From the NCBI GenBank assembly GCA_964579725.1, contig CAZOHG010000008.1, positions 1 to 64,000 on the forward strand: a stretch of 64,000 nt of DNA, in the 5' to 3' direction. The DNA comes from CAZOHG01 sp964579725 (GTDB lineage Bacteria; Zhuqueibacterota; JdFR-76; BMS3Abin05). Under the pieces are notes generated by a model that saw only the letters and a program-made list of their open reading frames with translations, was not told where the DNA came from and ran no database searches. Positions 53,159 to 60,985 of the stretch are shown piece after piece. How positions within the stretch are numbered: position 1 is the first letter of the stretch; every line of letters starts with the position of its first letter. The translations under genes and the position numbers were made by a program.

Positions 53159-53596
53159 TCAAGCCATAACGGCTACATTCTTGGAAGTTGTTTTCCTTGC
53201 CAAAGTGGAGGATCTATTGTCAACGCTCGGACGACTGGTAATCTCAACCCAAGCCTCTTTCAAATTTTGAACACTTTTTAAAATCTTCCCTAAAGCAATT
53301 GTATCTTTTTCTAAATTAATTCGATTTAGATCTCGAAACATAAACAGGTACAATGCCTGCAAGTCGTGTGCGATCTTCCCTGCGTCCAAATTTAATGACA
53401 TCAGCAATTCCATGACAATATCCTGACTCTTTTGAATGGCTTCCCCCTTGCCAATCATATCCCCTTCTTGCAAGTGTGTTAGAGCCAATTGAAGGTTTTC
53501 TTCCAATTTTTCATATAGAAGAACAATTAACTTCCCCGCATCCAATGTGTTTACCTGCGTGTTTTGGTAGGACTCCAGCCCTTGTTTAACAACCAT
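53159..53596 (-). CDS. fliS: Flagellin-specific chaperone FliS
   Basis: A 145-residue FliS. The N-terminus has LESYQNTQVNTLDAGKLIVL and LYEKLEENLQLAL, the family signature, then helices with QDIVMELLMSLNLDAGKIAH and LYLFMFRDLNRIN. FliS binds the C-terminus of flagellin and keeps it unfolded until export. The last 20 residues are a polar tail. GGAGG stands before ATG 53596. It follows fliD by 16 bases. Confidence 0.94.
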   Translation of the reverse strand: MVVKQGLESYQNTQVNTLDAGKLIVLLYEKLEENLQLALTHLQEGDMIGKGEAIQKSQDIVMELLMSLNLDAGKIAHDLQALYLFMFRDLNRINLEKDTIALGKILKSVQNLKEAWVEITSRPSVDNRSSTLARKTTSKNVAVMA

Positions 53597-53612
53597 TTAA
53601 ACCTCCAATTGA

Positions 53613-56600
53613 TTAATGAAACCCACCCAGTCCAGCTAACTGAGACGACATGTAATTTCCCAGAGATGTCAGCTGCCTCATCATCCGCTCTAAATTCAAA
53701 AATTGGTTTTCCAAATTTTGTTTCTTTCGATCCACAATTTTTTGCATAAAATCAATACGGTCATCAATATCGCTCATGACGTCTTTAATGTTTTTCTGCC
53801 GCAATGAAACGTAACCATCATATTGATCGGTAATGGTTTTCAAATGATTGTACAATTGTTCGGCCACACCGTAGGTCAGCGTAATGCTGCCTTGATTCGC
53901 ACCCTGGTCAGCCAATTGAGTCGGCGTCAATGAAACTTTGACCGCTAATCCGGCAATGCTGGCTTGGTCACTGTCCCCGGTCAGAATCTGACCCGACCCG
54001 GTGGCGGATTCTCCGTTAATCGTGCCGGCCACATCCTGACCCGAAAAATCCCCGTCTGTGATTCCCAAATAGTTGGCACTTTGAGTAACACTAAAACCGT
54101 AACCGGAACCGTAATTATCGTGTTCAATTTTCAAATAACCGTTGTCGTTGTAAGCTGAAATTTCCATAGCATAACGGCCTTCTTGAGTCAGATCCATGGA
54201 ACCCAAATCCAATGAGCCGCCACCCTCATTGTTGGCCGTGATTGAAATGTCCATGTGACTGGTGCCGGTATCTGCATCCGTTACCACAATTTTGCCATTG
54301 GAATTAATGGTAGCTGTGACTGTGTTGCCAAAAATAGTTTGAATCTGTGTTAACAAGTCCTGGATCGTATCGCCTGACTCCACCGTGTACGTGCCGGAAA
54401 CCGAATCGCCATCGTGGCGAGTTCCACTAATTGTAAATGTATCGCCCACGGCGACGCCATCGTCTACGTCGTCCCAGGCGGTCGTAGCGGTAGCGGGCGA
54501 TCCGCCTGCATTTATGGTGCCGGAAGATGTACGTTCCTGTCTGTATTCTGCCTGCATAGCGGCGTTGATTTGGCTTACAATTTCGTCAATATCGCTGCCG
54601 CTGTTAAGGGTGATAGAAGCCGTGCTTCCCGTTGAACTATCTGTAATCGTCAATACTTCCGAACCGGAAATTCCCGTTGTGAGATTGGTTGTCCCGGTAA
54701 CCTGTGCCTGTGTGGCTGCCTGTGTAATGGAGATAGAATACGTGCCGGGAACGGTATCGGACGTATGATTAACATATGTGATGTCACTATCGGTTGTCTC
54801 ACCAACGGCGGCAAATATTTTCATCACACCGCTAAAATCATCCTGCAATTTATCTTTGAATTTGCTTTCATCCATTTTAAGATGACCGGTGTCGTCGGAA
54901 TCGATCCCCACTTGAGCCAGTGACCGCAGTGTCGCCGGGAGGCCGTTAATTCGATCCGAAATAATATTTTTTATTTCCGTTTGAACAGAAATCAAAGTCG
55001 TGTCGCCTAAAAGTGTTCCCCCCTGTTGTTTATCGGTGTCGTAGCTAAATTGGTTGTTAATGAAATCAATAATGTCATTGTAACTTTTGACAAAATCCTG
55101 CGCTTTTTTAACAATGGCATCGTAATCCCGTGAAACAGAAAAGTCAATCGTATTATCACTATCTTCCTGATGAAGATTTAGAGTAACTCCCTGTAAAATA
55201 TCGGAGATAGAATTGCTGGAACGCGTCAGTTGAATGCCGTCTAATACAACGGTAGCGTCTTCACCCGCCTGCAAGTCTCCCGTAATGGCATCCCGACCGG
55301 TGGATGAAACGGAAAAGGTGCCGAAATTCAGTGTTCCGCCGCCTTCATTATTTTCAACCAAATTGACATCCAATTGGCTGGTACCGGCAGAATTGTCTGT
55401 TACGGTAATTCGACCTGAACTATCGATGCTGGCGGTCACATTACCCGAAAACACGGTCTCGATTTCGTCCAGCAAATCCTGCACCGTATCTGAATCCGCG
55501 TCATTGATGGTAAAGGTTCCCGTAACGTCGTTGCCGTCATGGTCTTTTCCGTAAATGGTAATTGTGTCGCCGTCGCTGACATTAGCATTGTAAATATCCG
55601 AAAATTTTGTTGACGCCGTAATAGCCGTTGTGCCGTCTGTGGTATTGGTTGCGCTTCCCCGAACAACCTGCGCCACCGCGGGCGTTCCCGAATCCCCCTC
55701 CAAAATACCGAGAGTTTGGAGAATGTTGTGGCTATCGACAAATGTGCTGGTACCTTCAATTCGCAGCTTGTAGACGGTTTCATTGTTTACCGTGTCCGTG
55801 ACAATCGAGGCTTTTACGCCTGTTGGCGCCGCCGCATTAATAGCATCTCGAATGTCGGCCAATGTATCGGTGGACAAATCGATGGCCACTGTTTTGTCAC
55901 CAATGGTCACGGTGCCGTTCTGCGGGTTGGAAAGACTAAAATAGTCCCCTACCGCCGTAGAAATATTCGAGAAAGTATCGCTTTCCACTCCTCCCGTTAT
56001 CTGATTTTTAATAGACGTGCTATTTGTCACAAGGCCCAGATTTTGCAAAATGTCGGTGGAACTAGCGTCAAGAATGTGAAAGGAATCTTCCCCCGTTTCT
56101 TTGCTGGCAATTACCAACCGATATTCGTTGGTTCCTAACTCCAAGATTGAGGCTTGTACCCCGGCATCGGCATTGTTAATTTTGTCCATTAAATCGGTGA
56201 GACTATCCGTATTGCTCACTGAAATAACTTTTCCGCCGATGATAAAATCGCCGCTGAGGGAAAGATTGTCGGTTTTGCTCGAAAATGACTTGCTTGAAAT
56301 CTTCCGGGCCTGAGCCAGATTAAGAATTTTAATGGAATGTTCGCCAGGCTTTGCAGTGGATGAGGCCGTCAGGGTGAGCGCATCTTCATCCTCGCTGTTG
56401 GTCGAAAATACATTAAAATCTGCTGCCGCGCGCAAATCCGACATGGCGGACATGAGCGAAGAAAGCTTGGACGAAACCTTTTTCCAGACATCCAATTTGT
56501 CCTGGTAGTCGGATTTGCGCTTTTCAAGCAGCGTAATGGGACGGCGCTCAATGGCCATTAACTGGTCCAAGATTTTCTGAGTATCCAATCCCGAGGCCAA

Positions 56601-56627
56601 TCCGCCTATGGAAAAGGTGCCCGGCAT
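53613..56627 (-). CDS. fliD: Flagellar hook-associated protein 2 (filament cap FliD), enlarged
   Basis: A 1004-residue FliD, about twice the size of typical FliD. The conserved N-terminus is FSIGGLASGLDTQKILDQLM, and the C-terminal coiled coil ends VDRKKQNLENQFLNLERMMR. Between them are several flagellin-IN-like repeats and two near-copies of a domain of about 90 residues (about 352-445 and 727-818). Both copies contain DTITIYG/DTFTISG, a V-S/T-G-T strand, V/IQDLL, GTSQLDV/GTSHMDI and NNEGGGTLNFG/NNEGGGSLDLG. The second is inserted in the C-terminal half of FliD. FliD caps the growing filament. ATG 56627 with GGAGG. Confidence 0.93.
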   Translation of the reverse strand: MPGTFSIGGLASGLDTQKILDQLMAIERRPITLLEKRKSDYQDKLDVWKKVSSKLSSLMSAMSDLRAAADFNVFSTNSEDEDALTLTASSTAKPGEHSIKILNLAQARKISSKSFSSKTDNLSLSGDFIIGGKVISVSNTDSLTDLMDKINNADAGVQASILELGTNEYRLVIASKETGEDSFHILDASSTDILQNLGLVTNSTSIKNQITGGVESDTFSNISTAVGDYFSLSNPQNGTVTIGDKTVAIDLSTDTLADIRDAINAAAPTGVKASIVTDTVNNETVYKLRIEGTSTFVDSHNILQTLGILEGDSGTPAVAQVVRGSATNTTDGTTAITASTKFSDIYNANVSDGDTITIYGKDHDGNDVTGTFTINDADSDTVQDLLDEIETVFSGNVTASIDSSGRITVTDNSAGTSQLDVNLVENNEGGGTLNFGTFSVSSTGRDAITGDLQAGEDATVVLDGIQLTRSSNSISDILQGVTLNLHQEDSDNTIDFSVSRDYDAIVKKAQDFVKSYNDIIDFINNQFSYDTDKQQGGTLLGDTTLISVQTEIKNIISDRINGLPATLRSLAQVGIDSDDTGHLKMDESKFKDKLQDDFSGVMKIFAAVGETTDSDITYVNHTSDTVPGTYSISITQAATQAQVTGTTNLTTGISGSEVLTITDSSTGSTASITLNSGSDIDEIVSQINAAMQAEYRQERTSSGTINAGGSPATATTAWDDVDDGVAVGDTFTISGTRHDGDSVSGTYTVESGDTIQDLLTQIQTIFGNTVTATINSNGKIVVTDADTGTSHMDISITANNEGGGSLDLGSMDLTQEGRYAMEISAYNDNGYLKIEHDNYGSGYGFSVTQSANYLGITDGDFSGQDVAGTINGESATGSGQILTGDSDQASIAGLAVKVSLTPTQLADQGANQGSITLTYGVAEQLYNHLKTITDQYDGYVSLRQKNIKDVMSDIDDRIDFMQKIVDRKKQNLENQFLNLERMMRQLTSLGNYMSSQLAGLGGFH

Positions 56628-56648
56628 GTTTACCTCCGTTTAGCCCAA

Positions 56649-57038
56649 TTACACACGTTCATCCAAAATAAATCCGACGGCATGGTCAATCTGCTCTTCC
56701 AGCTTTAGGATTTTTTCTGGAGGAATCTTGCGAATGACTTCCCCCGTTTTGGGGTCAATCACTTTCACAATTACTTTTTTATCTTTAGAATCCACAAAGA
56801 ATCGTATTTTTCGATTCAAAATTTCGGCCAGTTGATTCAATTTTTCCGTTTTTTGTGTCACCATTTCCTTATTAATTTTACCGGAAATGGCTTTGTCATT
56901 TTTTTCATGATGCTGGTGCTGAACTTGAAATTTCTGGCCAAAATCCGGATTTTTGCCAACTGGAGGAAGCTGCACTGCCGGTTCCACAGAGCGAATTGGT
57001 TCATGAACGATTTCTTTTAATGCGTAAACGTTGCTCAT
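56649..57038 (-). CDS. flaG: FlaG family flagellar protein
   Basis: A 129-residue protein with the FlaG domain at the C-terminus: LNRKIRFFVDSKDKKVIVKV, then IDPKTGEVIRKIPPEKILKL, the family signature. The first 60 residues are disordered-looking. FlaG affects filament length in several bacteria. It lies between the flagellin gene and fliD, the usual position. ATG 57038 with GAGG. Confidence 0.93.
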   Translation of the reverse strand: MSNVYALKEIVHEPIRSVEPAVQLPPVGKNPDFGQKFQVQHQHHEKNDKAISGKINKEMVTQKTEKLNQLAEILNRKIRFFVDSKDKKVIVKVIDPKTGEVIRKIPPEKILKLEEQIDHAVGFILDERV

Positions 57039-57063
57039 TTTTTCACCTCACATTATGGTTTGA

Positions 57064-57089
57064 GGGAGAAGGCGTCCCTGCCCTCTCCC
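57064..57089 (-). other. Hairpin between fliC and flaG
   Basis: GGGAGA (57064-57069) pairs with TCTCCC (57084-57089), with further partial pairing inside. There is no T-run, so it may stabilise flagellin mRNA or reduce read-through into flaG. Confidence 0.4.
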
Positions 57090-57113
57090 CTAACCATATT
57101 CTTTCGGACCGGC

Positions 57114-58256
57114 TTACCCTCTCAGAAGGGTTAATACGTTCTGAGGAGTCGCATTGGCCTGGGCTAACATCGCCGTACCGGCTTGCACCAGGATTTGCGA
57201 CCGGGTGTAACTGGACATTTCCAACGCAAAATCCGCATCGCGAATGGTGGATTCCGATGCCTGAATGTTTTCAGTTGTGTTGTTGACGTTGGCAATGGTG
57301 TACGTGAGTCGGTTCTGTACCGCACCCAAATTACTTCTCTGCGTGTTCACCGCATCAATGGCCGTGTCAATGGAATCAATGGCCGACTGGGCATTGCTCT
57401 TGCTGCTAATGTCGGCCGAACTCAGATTCAGGGTGGAGCCCGTTGCTTTCAAATTACCAATGCTAAAATTAATTCGGTTGTCCGCCGAATTGTCGGCTCC
57501 TACCTGAAATTGGCCACCGCTCCCGGCATCTACAACGATTTTCTTGTTGTTCAAATCCTGATCATCATAAGCGGCATTCAGCGTCAGCGTGATGCCCAAT
57601 TGTGAGAAGTTGGCTGTAACCGTTTCGCCATCACTGGGAGCACCGCCCGTTTCGGAACCTGACAGGGTCACCGTTTCGGTGATGGTACCGTTTGACAGAG
57701 TTAAGTGGCTGCCGCTCGCATCTGTAATGGTGTACGTGCCGGAATTGGCACCATTCAACACAATCTGTTGAACACCCAAATCGGCCGTAGCGGTGGTCTG
57801 ACCGCTGGCGTAGCTCACGCTGTTGCCGTTGTAACTTCCGTTGATCAGCTTGGTGTTGTTGTACTCCGTTGACGTCGCAATGCGGTCAATTTCACTGCGC
57901 AGGGCGTCAAATTCGGAATCCAAATAGGCGCGGTCTGTGTCCGTAACGCTGTCCGAAGCCGCCTGAACCGACAATTCACGCATACGCGTAAGCATATTGT
58001 GAATTTCGTTCATGGCCCCTTCAGCCGTTTGAACCACATTAATGGCCTGACTGGCATTCCGACTGGCCATTTTCAGACCGGCAATTTGGGCTCGCATTCT
58101 CTGGGAAATTCCCAGACCTGCCGCGTCGTCTGCCGCACGGTTAATCCGTAAACCTGAAGACAGCCGTTCCAATGATTTGGACAACATGGAATCGGAAATG
58201 GACAGATTCCGATAGGCGGTCATGGCGGTGACGTTGTGATAAATACGTAAACTCAT
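57114..58256 (-). CDS. fliC: Flagellin
   Basis: A 380-residue flagellin. The D0/D1 N-terminus has LSKSLERLSSGLRINRAADD and AAGLGISQRMRAQI, followed by QAINVVQTAEGAMNEIHNML. The C-terminus has ESTIRDADFALEMSSYTRSQ and ILVQAGTAMLAQANATPQNV. The middle region is short and beta-rich, so the outer domain is small. ATG 58256 follows GGAGG. It is the first gene of the late operon fliC-flaG-fliD-fliS-flgN-like-flgM-like and has a sigma-28 promoter. Confidence 0.97.
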   Translation of the reverse strand: MSLRIYHNVTAMTAYRNLSISDSMLSKSLERLSSGLRINRAADDAAGLGISQRMRAQIAGLKMASRNASQAINVVQTAEGAMNEIHNMLTRMRELSVQAASDSVTDTDRAYLDSEFDALRSEIDRIATSTEYNNTKLINGSYNGNSVSYASGQTTATADLGVQQIVLNGANSGTYTITDASGSHLTLSNGTITETVTLSGSETGGAPSDGETVTANFSQLGITLTLNAAYDDQDLNNKKIVVDAGSGGQFQVGADNSADNRINFSIGNLKATGSTLNLSSADISSKSNAQSAIDSIDTAIDAVNTQRSNLGAVQNRLTYTIANVNNTTENIQASESTIRDADFALEMSSYTRSQILVQAGTAMLAQANATPQNVLTLLRG

Positions 58257-58366
58257 GGTAAACCTCCGTGTTTTGGGTTCCTTTTAGCATCCGTGCTAAG
58301 TGCCAATTGAGGGTTGGCATTTCCCTTTCAGCTACCGGTAAGCCGAATCTTTTTAATCCATTTATT

Positions 58367-58393
58367 TTATCGTCAGCTTCAGACAAATCTTTA
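58367..58393 (-). promoter_or_regulatory. Sigma-28 (FliA) promoter of fliC
   Basis: On the minus strand TAAAGATT (58393-58386), an 11-base spacer and GACGATAA (58374-58367), against consensus TAAAGTTT-N11-GCCGATAA. Only one base of the -10 octamer differs. Transcription would start about 100 bases before the flagellin ATG. Confidence 0.85.
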
Positions 58394-58414
58394 GCGGGAA
58401 ATTTTAATTTTTTG

Positions 58415-58441
58415 TAAAATATGGGAAAACAACGCCGTGAA
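58415..58441 (+). promoter_or_regulatory. Possible divergent sigma-28 promoter
   Basis: TAAAATAT (58415-58422), 11-base spacer, GCCGTGAA (58434-58441). The TAAA and six of eight -10 bases match sigma-28 consensus and spacing is exact. It faces the small ORF at 58486. Confidence 0.4.
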
Positions 58442-58485
58442 TAGAGAAGCAAGCTTGAAATTGAGTATTTCCAAGGAGACGTCTC

Positions 58486-58692
58486 ATGTACAACATAAAC
58501 AAATTTTGGCATTCCATAAATTGGGGAAAGAGCTCGCCACTACAACGCCAGCACAAAACGTCGCTCTTTTTTGTGGGACACGCCCTCCGGCACTGGCAAA
58601 AATGGGAGAAAAATGGAAGGACCTTTGTAATTGCCCTCCAAATCCAATTTGGAAGGGCAAAAGAATGTTTTTTTTACGGAGTTTGTGATTGA
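58486..58692 (+). CDS. Small basic protein, unknown, divergent from flagellin
   Basis: A 68-residue ORF with an excellent ribosome binding site (AAGGAG, seven bases before ATG). The protein is basic and aromatic: MYNINKFWHSINWGKSSP, then HALRHWQKWEKNGRTFVI and GRAKECFFYG. No signal peptide, no known motif. A possible sigma-28 promoter lies upstream. A hairpin plus T-run falls inside the end of the ORF, which argues that the transcript may be cut short or that the ORF is a by-product of a regulatory RNA. Confidence 0.4.
   Translation: MYNINKFWHSINWGKSSPLQRQHKTSLFFVGHALRHWQKWEKNGRTFVIALQIQFGRAKECFFYGVCD
58631..58675 (+). terminator. Hairpin and T-run near the end of the small ORF
   Basis: TTGCCCTCCAAAT (58631-58643) pairs with the following ATTTGG-A-AGGGCAA (58647-58660) with one bulged base; eight T follow at 58668-58675, seven bases after the stem. 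A plus-strand terminator candidate. Confidence 0.5.
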
Positions 58693-58708
58693 CAAATAAA
58701 AAATAGCG

Positions 58709-58725
58709 CTTCTATATTTTAGAAG
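58709..58725 (-). terminator. Weak terminator after comM
   Basis: CTTCTA (58709-58714) pairs with TAGAAG (58720-58725) around five bases. On the minus strand it is followed by CGCTATTTTTTATTT. Short stem; it lies 15 bases after the comM stop. Confidence 0.35.
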
Positions 58726-58739
58726 TTTTATTTCTCCCC

Positions 58740-60281
58740 TCAAATCGTTACCATAAAATCTCGGTCTAAACTTCGGTATTGAATGGCTTCACTCACATGC
58801 GGTGGAAGAATTTTTTCCGAATTTTCCAAATCGGCAACGGTACGGGCCACCTTCAGGATGCGATCGTACGCTCGGGCGGAAAGCCCCAGGCGGGTAATGG
58901 CCAGCCGCATGAGTTCCTGACTGGCGTCGTCAATCGGGCAAAATTGCCGAATGTCCCGGGTTCCCATGTGAGCGTTGCAAAAAATATCCTTTCGATTTTT
59001 AAATCGTTGTAATTGAATTTCTCGCGCACGCATGACCCTTTCCCTGATTTGGGCGGAGCTTTCACCGGTCGGTTGGCCCGCTAATTCTTTGTAGGGAACG
59101 GCAGGAACTTCCACGTGAATATCGATCCGGTCCAAAAGCGGTCCCGAAATGCGCGCCCTATAGCGCTGAATCTGGGGCACCGTACAGGTACACTCATGGT
59201 TTGGATCGGTTAAATAGCCGCAGGGACAGGGATTCATGGCCGCTGCCAGCATAAAATTAGCCGGGTAGGTAATTGAAAGTGCAGCCCGCGAAATGGTCAC
59301 CTTGCCGTCTTCCAAGGGCTGTCGCATGACTTCCAGAACATTTTTCTTGAATTCGGGCAATTCGTCCAGAAAAAGAACGCCATGGTGAGCCAAACTCACC
59401 TCCCCCGGGTGAGGGATTTGGCCGCCTCCGATGAGGCCGGCGTCGCTAATGGTGTGGTGTGGCGAACGAAATGGGCGGGTCGCCACAAGCGCCTCGTTAG
59501 CAGGCAGCACACCGGCTACAGAATGGATTTTGGTTGTTTCCAGCGCTTCTTCCAGAGACATATCCGGCAAAATAGTCGGGAGCCGTTTGGCCAACATGGT
59601 TTTCCCTGAGCCAGGCGGGCCGATCATAATAATATTGTGTCCGCCCGCCGCCGCCACTTCCAGAGCCCGCTTCACGTGCTCTTGTCCGCGCACGTCCCTA
59701 AAATCCACCCAATAGCGACGCTGCTTTGCAAAAATGGCCTCCATGTCCACCTCAAAAGGGGAAATGGTCAGGGTTTCATTGAGAAAGGCTGCCGCTTCGG
59801 CCAGCGAATTGACAGGGTAAACCTTCAGTCCTTTTACCATGGCGGCCTCACGGGCATTTTGGGAGGGCAAAAGAATCCCTTCGTAATGGGAAGCGTAAGC
59901 CTGCAAGGCGATTGGCAGCGCGCCGCGAATGGGCCGAAGACTACCGTCTAAGGACAGTTCGCCCAAAATAAGGTGGGTGTCCAAAAGCGTGGAGGCAATT
60001 TGCCCTGAAGCCGCTAAAATGCCTACGGCAATCGGAAGGTCAAAAGCGGAGCCCTCTTTTTTAATGTCCGCGGGTGCCAAATTAATAACGATGTGTTTAA
60101 TGGGGAAACGAAAATCGGAATTTTTAATGGCGGCCTGTACACGCTCGCGAGATTCCCGAACCGCCCCGTCCGGAAGTCCCACCAAAGCGAACGACGGCAT
60201 CTTACCTTCCAAATTGACTTCTACCTCCACAAGGAAAGCGTCAATGCCTAAAACGGAAGCACTCAAGATTTTGGAAAGCAT
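58740..60281 (-). CDS. comM: YifB/ComM family Mg-chelatase-like AAA+ ATPase
   Basis: A 513-residue helicase-like protein. The N-terminal domain begins FLVEVEVNLEGKMPSFALVG and has GLPDGAVRESRERVQAAIKN. The AAA+ domain has Walker A IGPPGSGKTMLAKRLP, Walker B HHGVLFLDELPEF and a zinc-like cluster NPCPCGYLTDPNHECTC. ComM is a branch-migration helicase that helps integrate DNA during natural transformation, though this family is common in bacteria not known to be competent. ATG 60281. Confidence 0.94.
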   Translation of the reverse strand: MLSKILSASVLGIDAFLVEVEVNLEGKMPSFALVGLPDGAVRESRERVQAAIKNSDFRFPIKHIVINLAPADIKKEGSAFDLPIAVGILAASGQIASTLLDTHLILGELSLDGSLRPIRGALPIALQAYASHYEGILLPSQNAREAAMVKGLKVYPVNSLAEAAAFLNETLTISPFEVDMEAIFAKQRRYWVDFRDVRGQEHVKRALEVAAAGGHNIIMIGPPGSGKTMLAKRLPTILPDMSLEEALETTKIHSVAGVLPANEALVATRPFRSPHHTISDAGLIGGGQIPHPGEVSLAHHGVLFLDELPEFKKNVLEVMRQPLEDGKVTISRAALSITYPANFMLAAAMNPCPCGYLTDPNHECTCTVPQIQRYRARISGPLLDRIDIHVEVPAVPYKELAGQPTGESSAQIRERVMRAREIQLQRFKNRKDIFCNAHMGTRDIRQFCPIDDASQELMRLAITRLGLSARAYDRILKVARTVADLENSEKILPPHVSEAIQYRSLDRDFMVTI

Positions 60282-60343
60282 AAAGCCCCCTTCCTTTGCT
60301 TGAGATTGCGATGTGGCGAGTTAAAACGAGTGCAAACGAACGG

Positions 60344-60595
60344 TCAAATGTCGATGGCTTTTATGAAATCCTCAAGATTTTTGGCGGTCTTCTTTTCCTC
60401 CTCTACAAAGGCGTCACCTCCGCCGTGACGAATGGTAAAGGTAATGGTATTGTTCTCTTCGTCAATGGTGTGCCCCCAATTAAAAAGGTAGCCGATTACA
60501 CCCGATTTCATGACATTGTCGAGGGCTTCTTGAGGTTTGATGTGTTTAAGCTTGAATTTTTTGACGACCACTCGTGCCTCCTTGGTTGTTGTCAT
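60344..60595 (-). CDS. Small protein of unknown function upstream of comM
   Basis: An 83-residue protein with a basic N-terminus (TTTKEARVVVKKFKLKHIKP), a segment GVIGYLFNWGHTIDEENNTI that looks like a beta hairpin, and an acidic helical tail. No domain recognised. ATG 60595 is used instead of an in-frame TTG two codons earlier; the ribosome binding site is weak in either case. It lies 62 bases before comM on the same strand. Confidence 0.5.
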   Translation of the reverse strand: MTTTKEARVVVKKFKLKHIKPQEALDNVMKSGVIGYLFNWGHTIDEENNTITFTIRHGGGDAFVEEEKKTAKNLEDFIKAIDI

Positions 60596-60985
60596 TTGCA
60601 ATATAAGGAGATTTCAAAATCAATTCAAGAAAAAAATTGGGGCGAGAAGAAAGATTGCAATTGAAGTCCAAACGATTCGAGAGACGGAATGTTCTGCCTT
60701 TCGGTCGTACATATTAAAGAAGGAAAGAAAATTTCGGCATTCTTAAAGCGGAGAAAAATTTCCTCGCCAAAAAGGCCGAAAAGACCGTCCCTTCTTTTTC
60801 TTTCAAAGCCTGTAATTTTTTGGGTAAGAATTGGAATCGTCCTTTGGAAAAAAGCTCAAGAAAATCCCTTCCCTTTCCGAATTTTATTAAAGAGAACCGT
60901 TTTTTGTCGATTTTTGAGGAAAACTTTTTCCTCGAAAAGCTCAAATTCCACTGCATTCAAATTTTATCGAAAACGAGGCACTCAC
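60596..60985. other. Intergenic region, 390 bases
   Basis: It holds the divergent promoters for the small protein (minus) and the Ig-repeat lipoprotein (plus). The Ig frame stays open through most of it, but that upstream part lacks a ribosome binding site and is basic and low-quality, so it is not counted as coding. No clear -35/-10 pair was found. Confidence 0.5.

Noticed and set aside
58141..58512. 123-codon minus-strand open frame overlapping the flagellin start
   Set aside because: It spans the sigma-28 promoter and the flagellin N-terminus in another frame and lacks a start signal.
60689..60985. N-terminal extension of the Ig-repeat protein
   Set aside because: The extension is basic and has no signal peptide or ribosome binding site, while ATG 60986 starts a lipoprotein signal.
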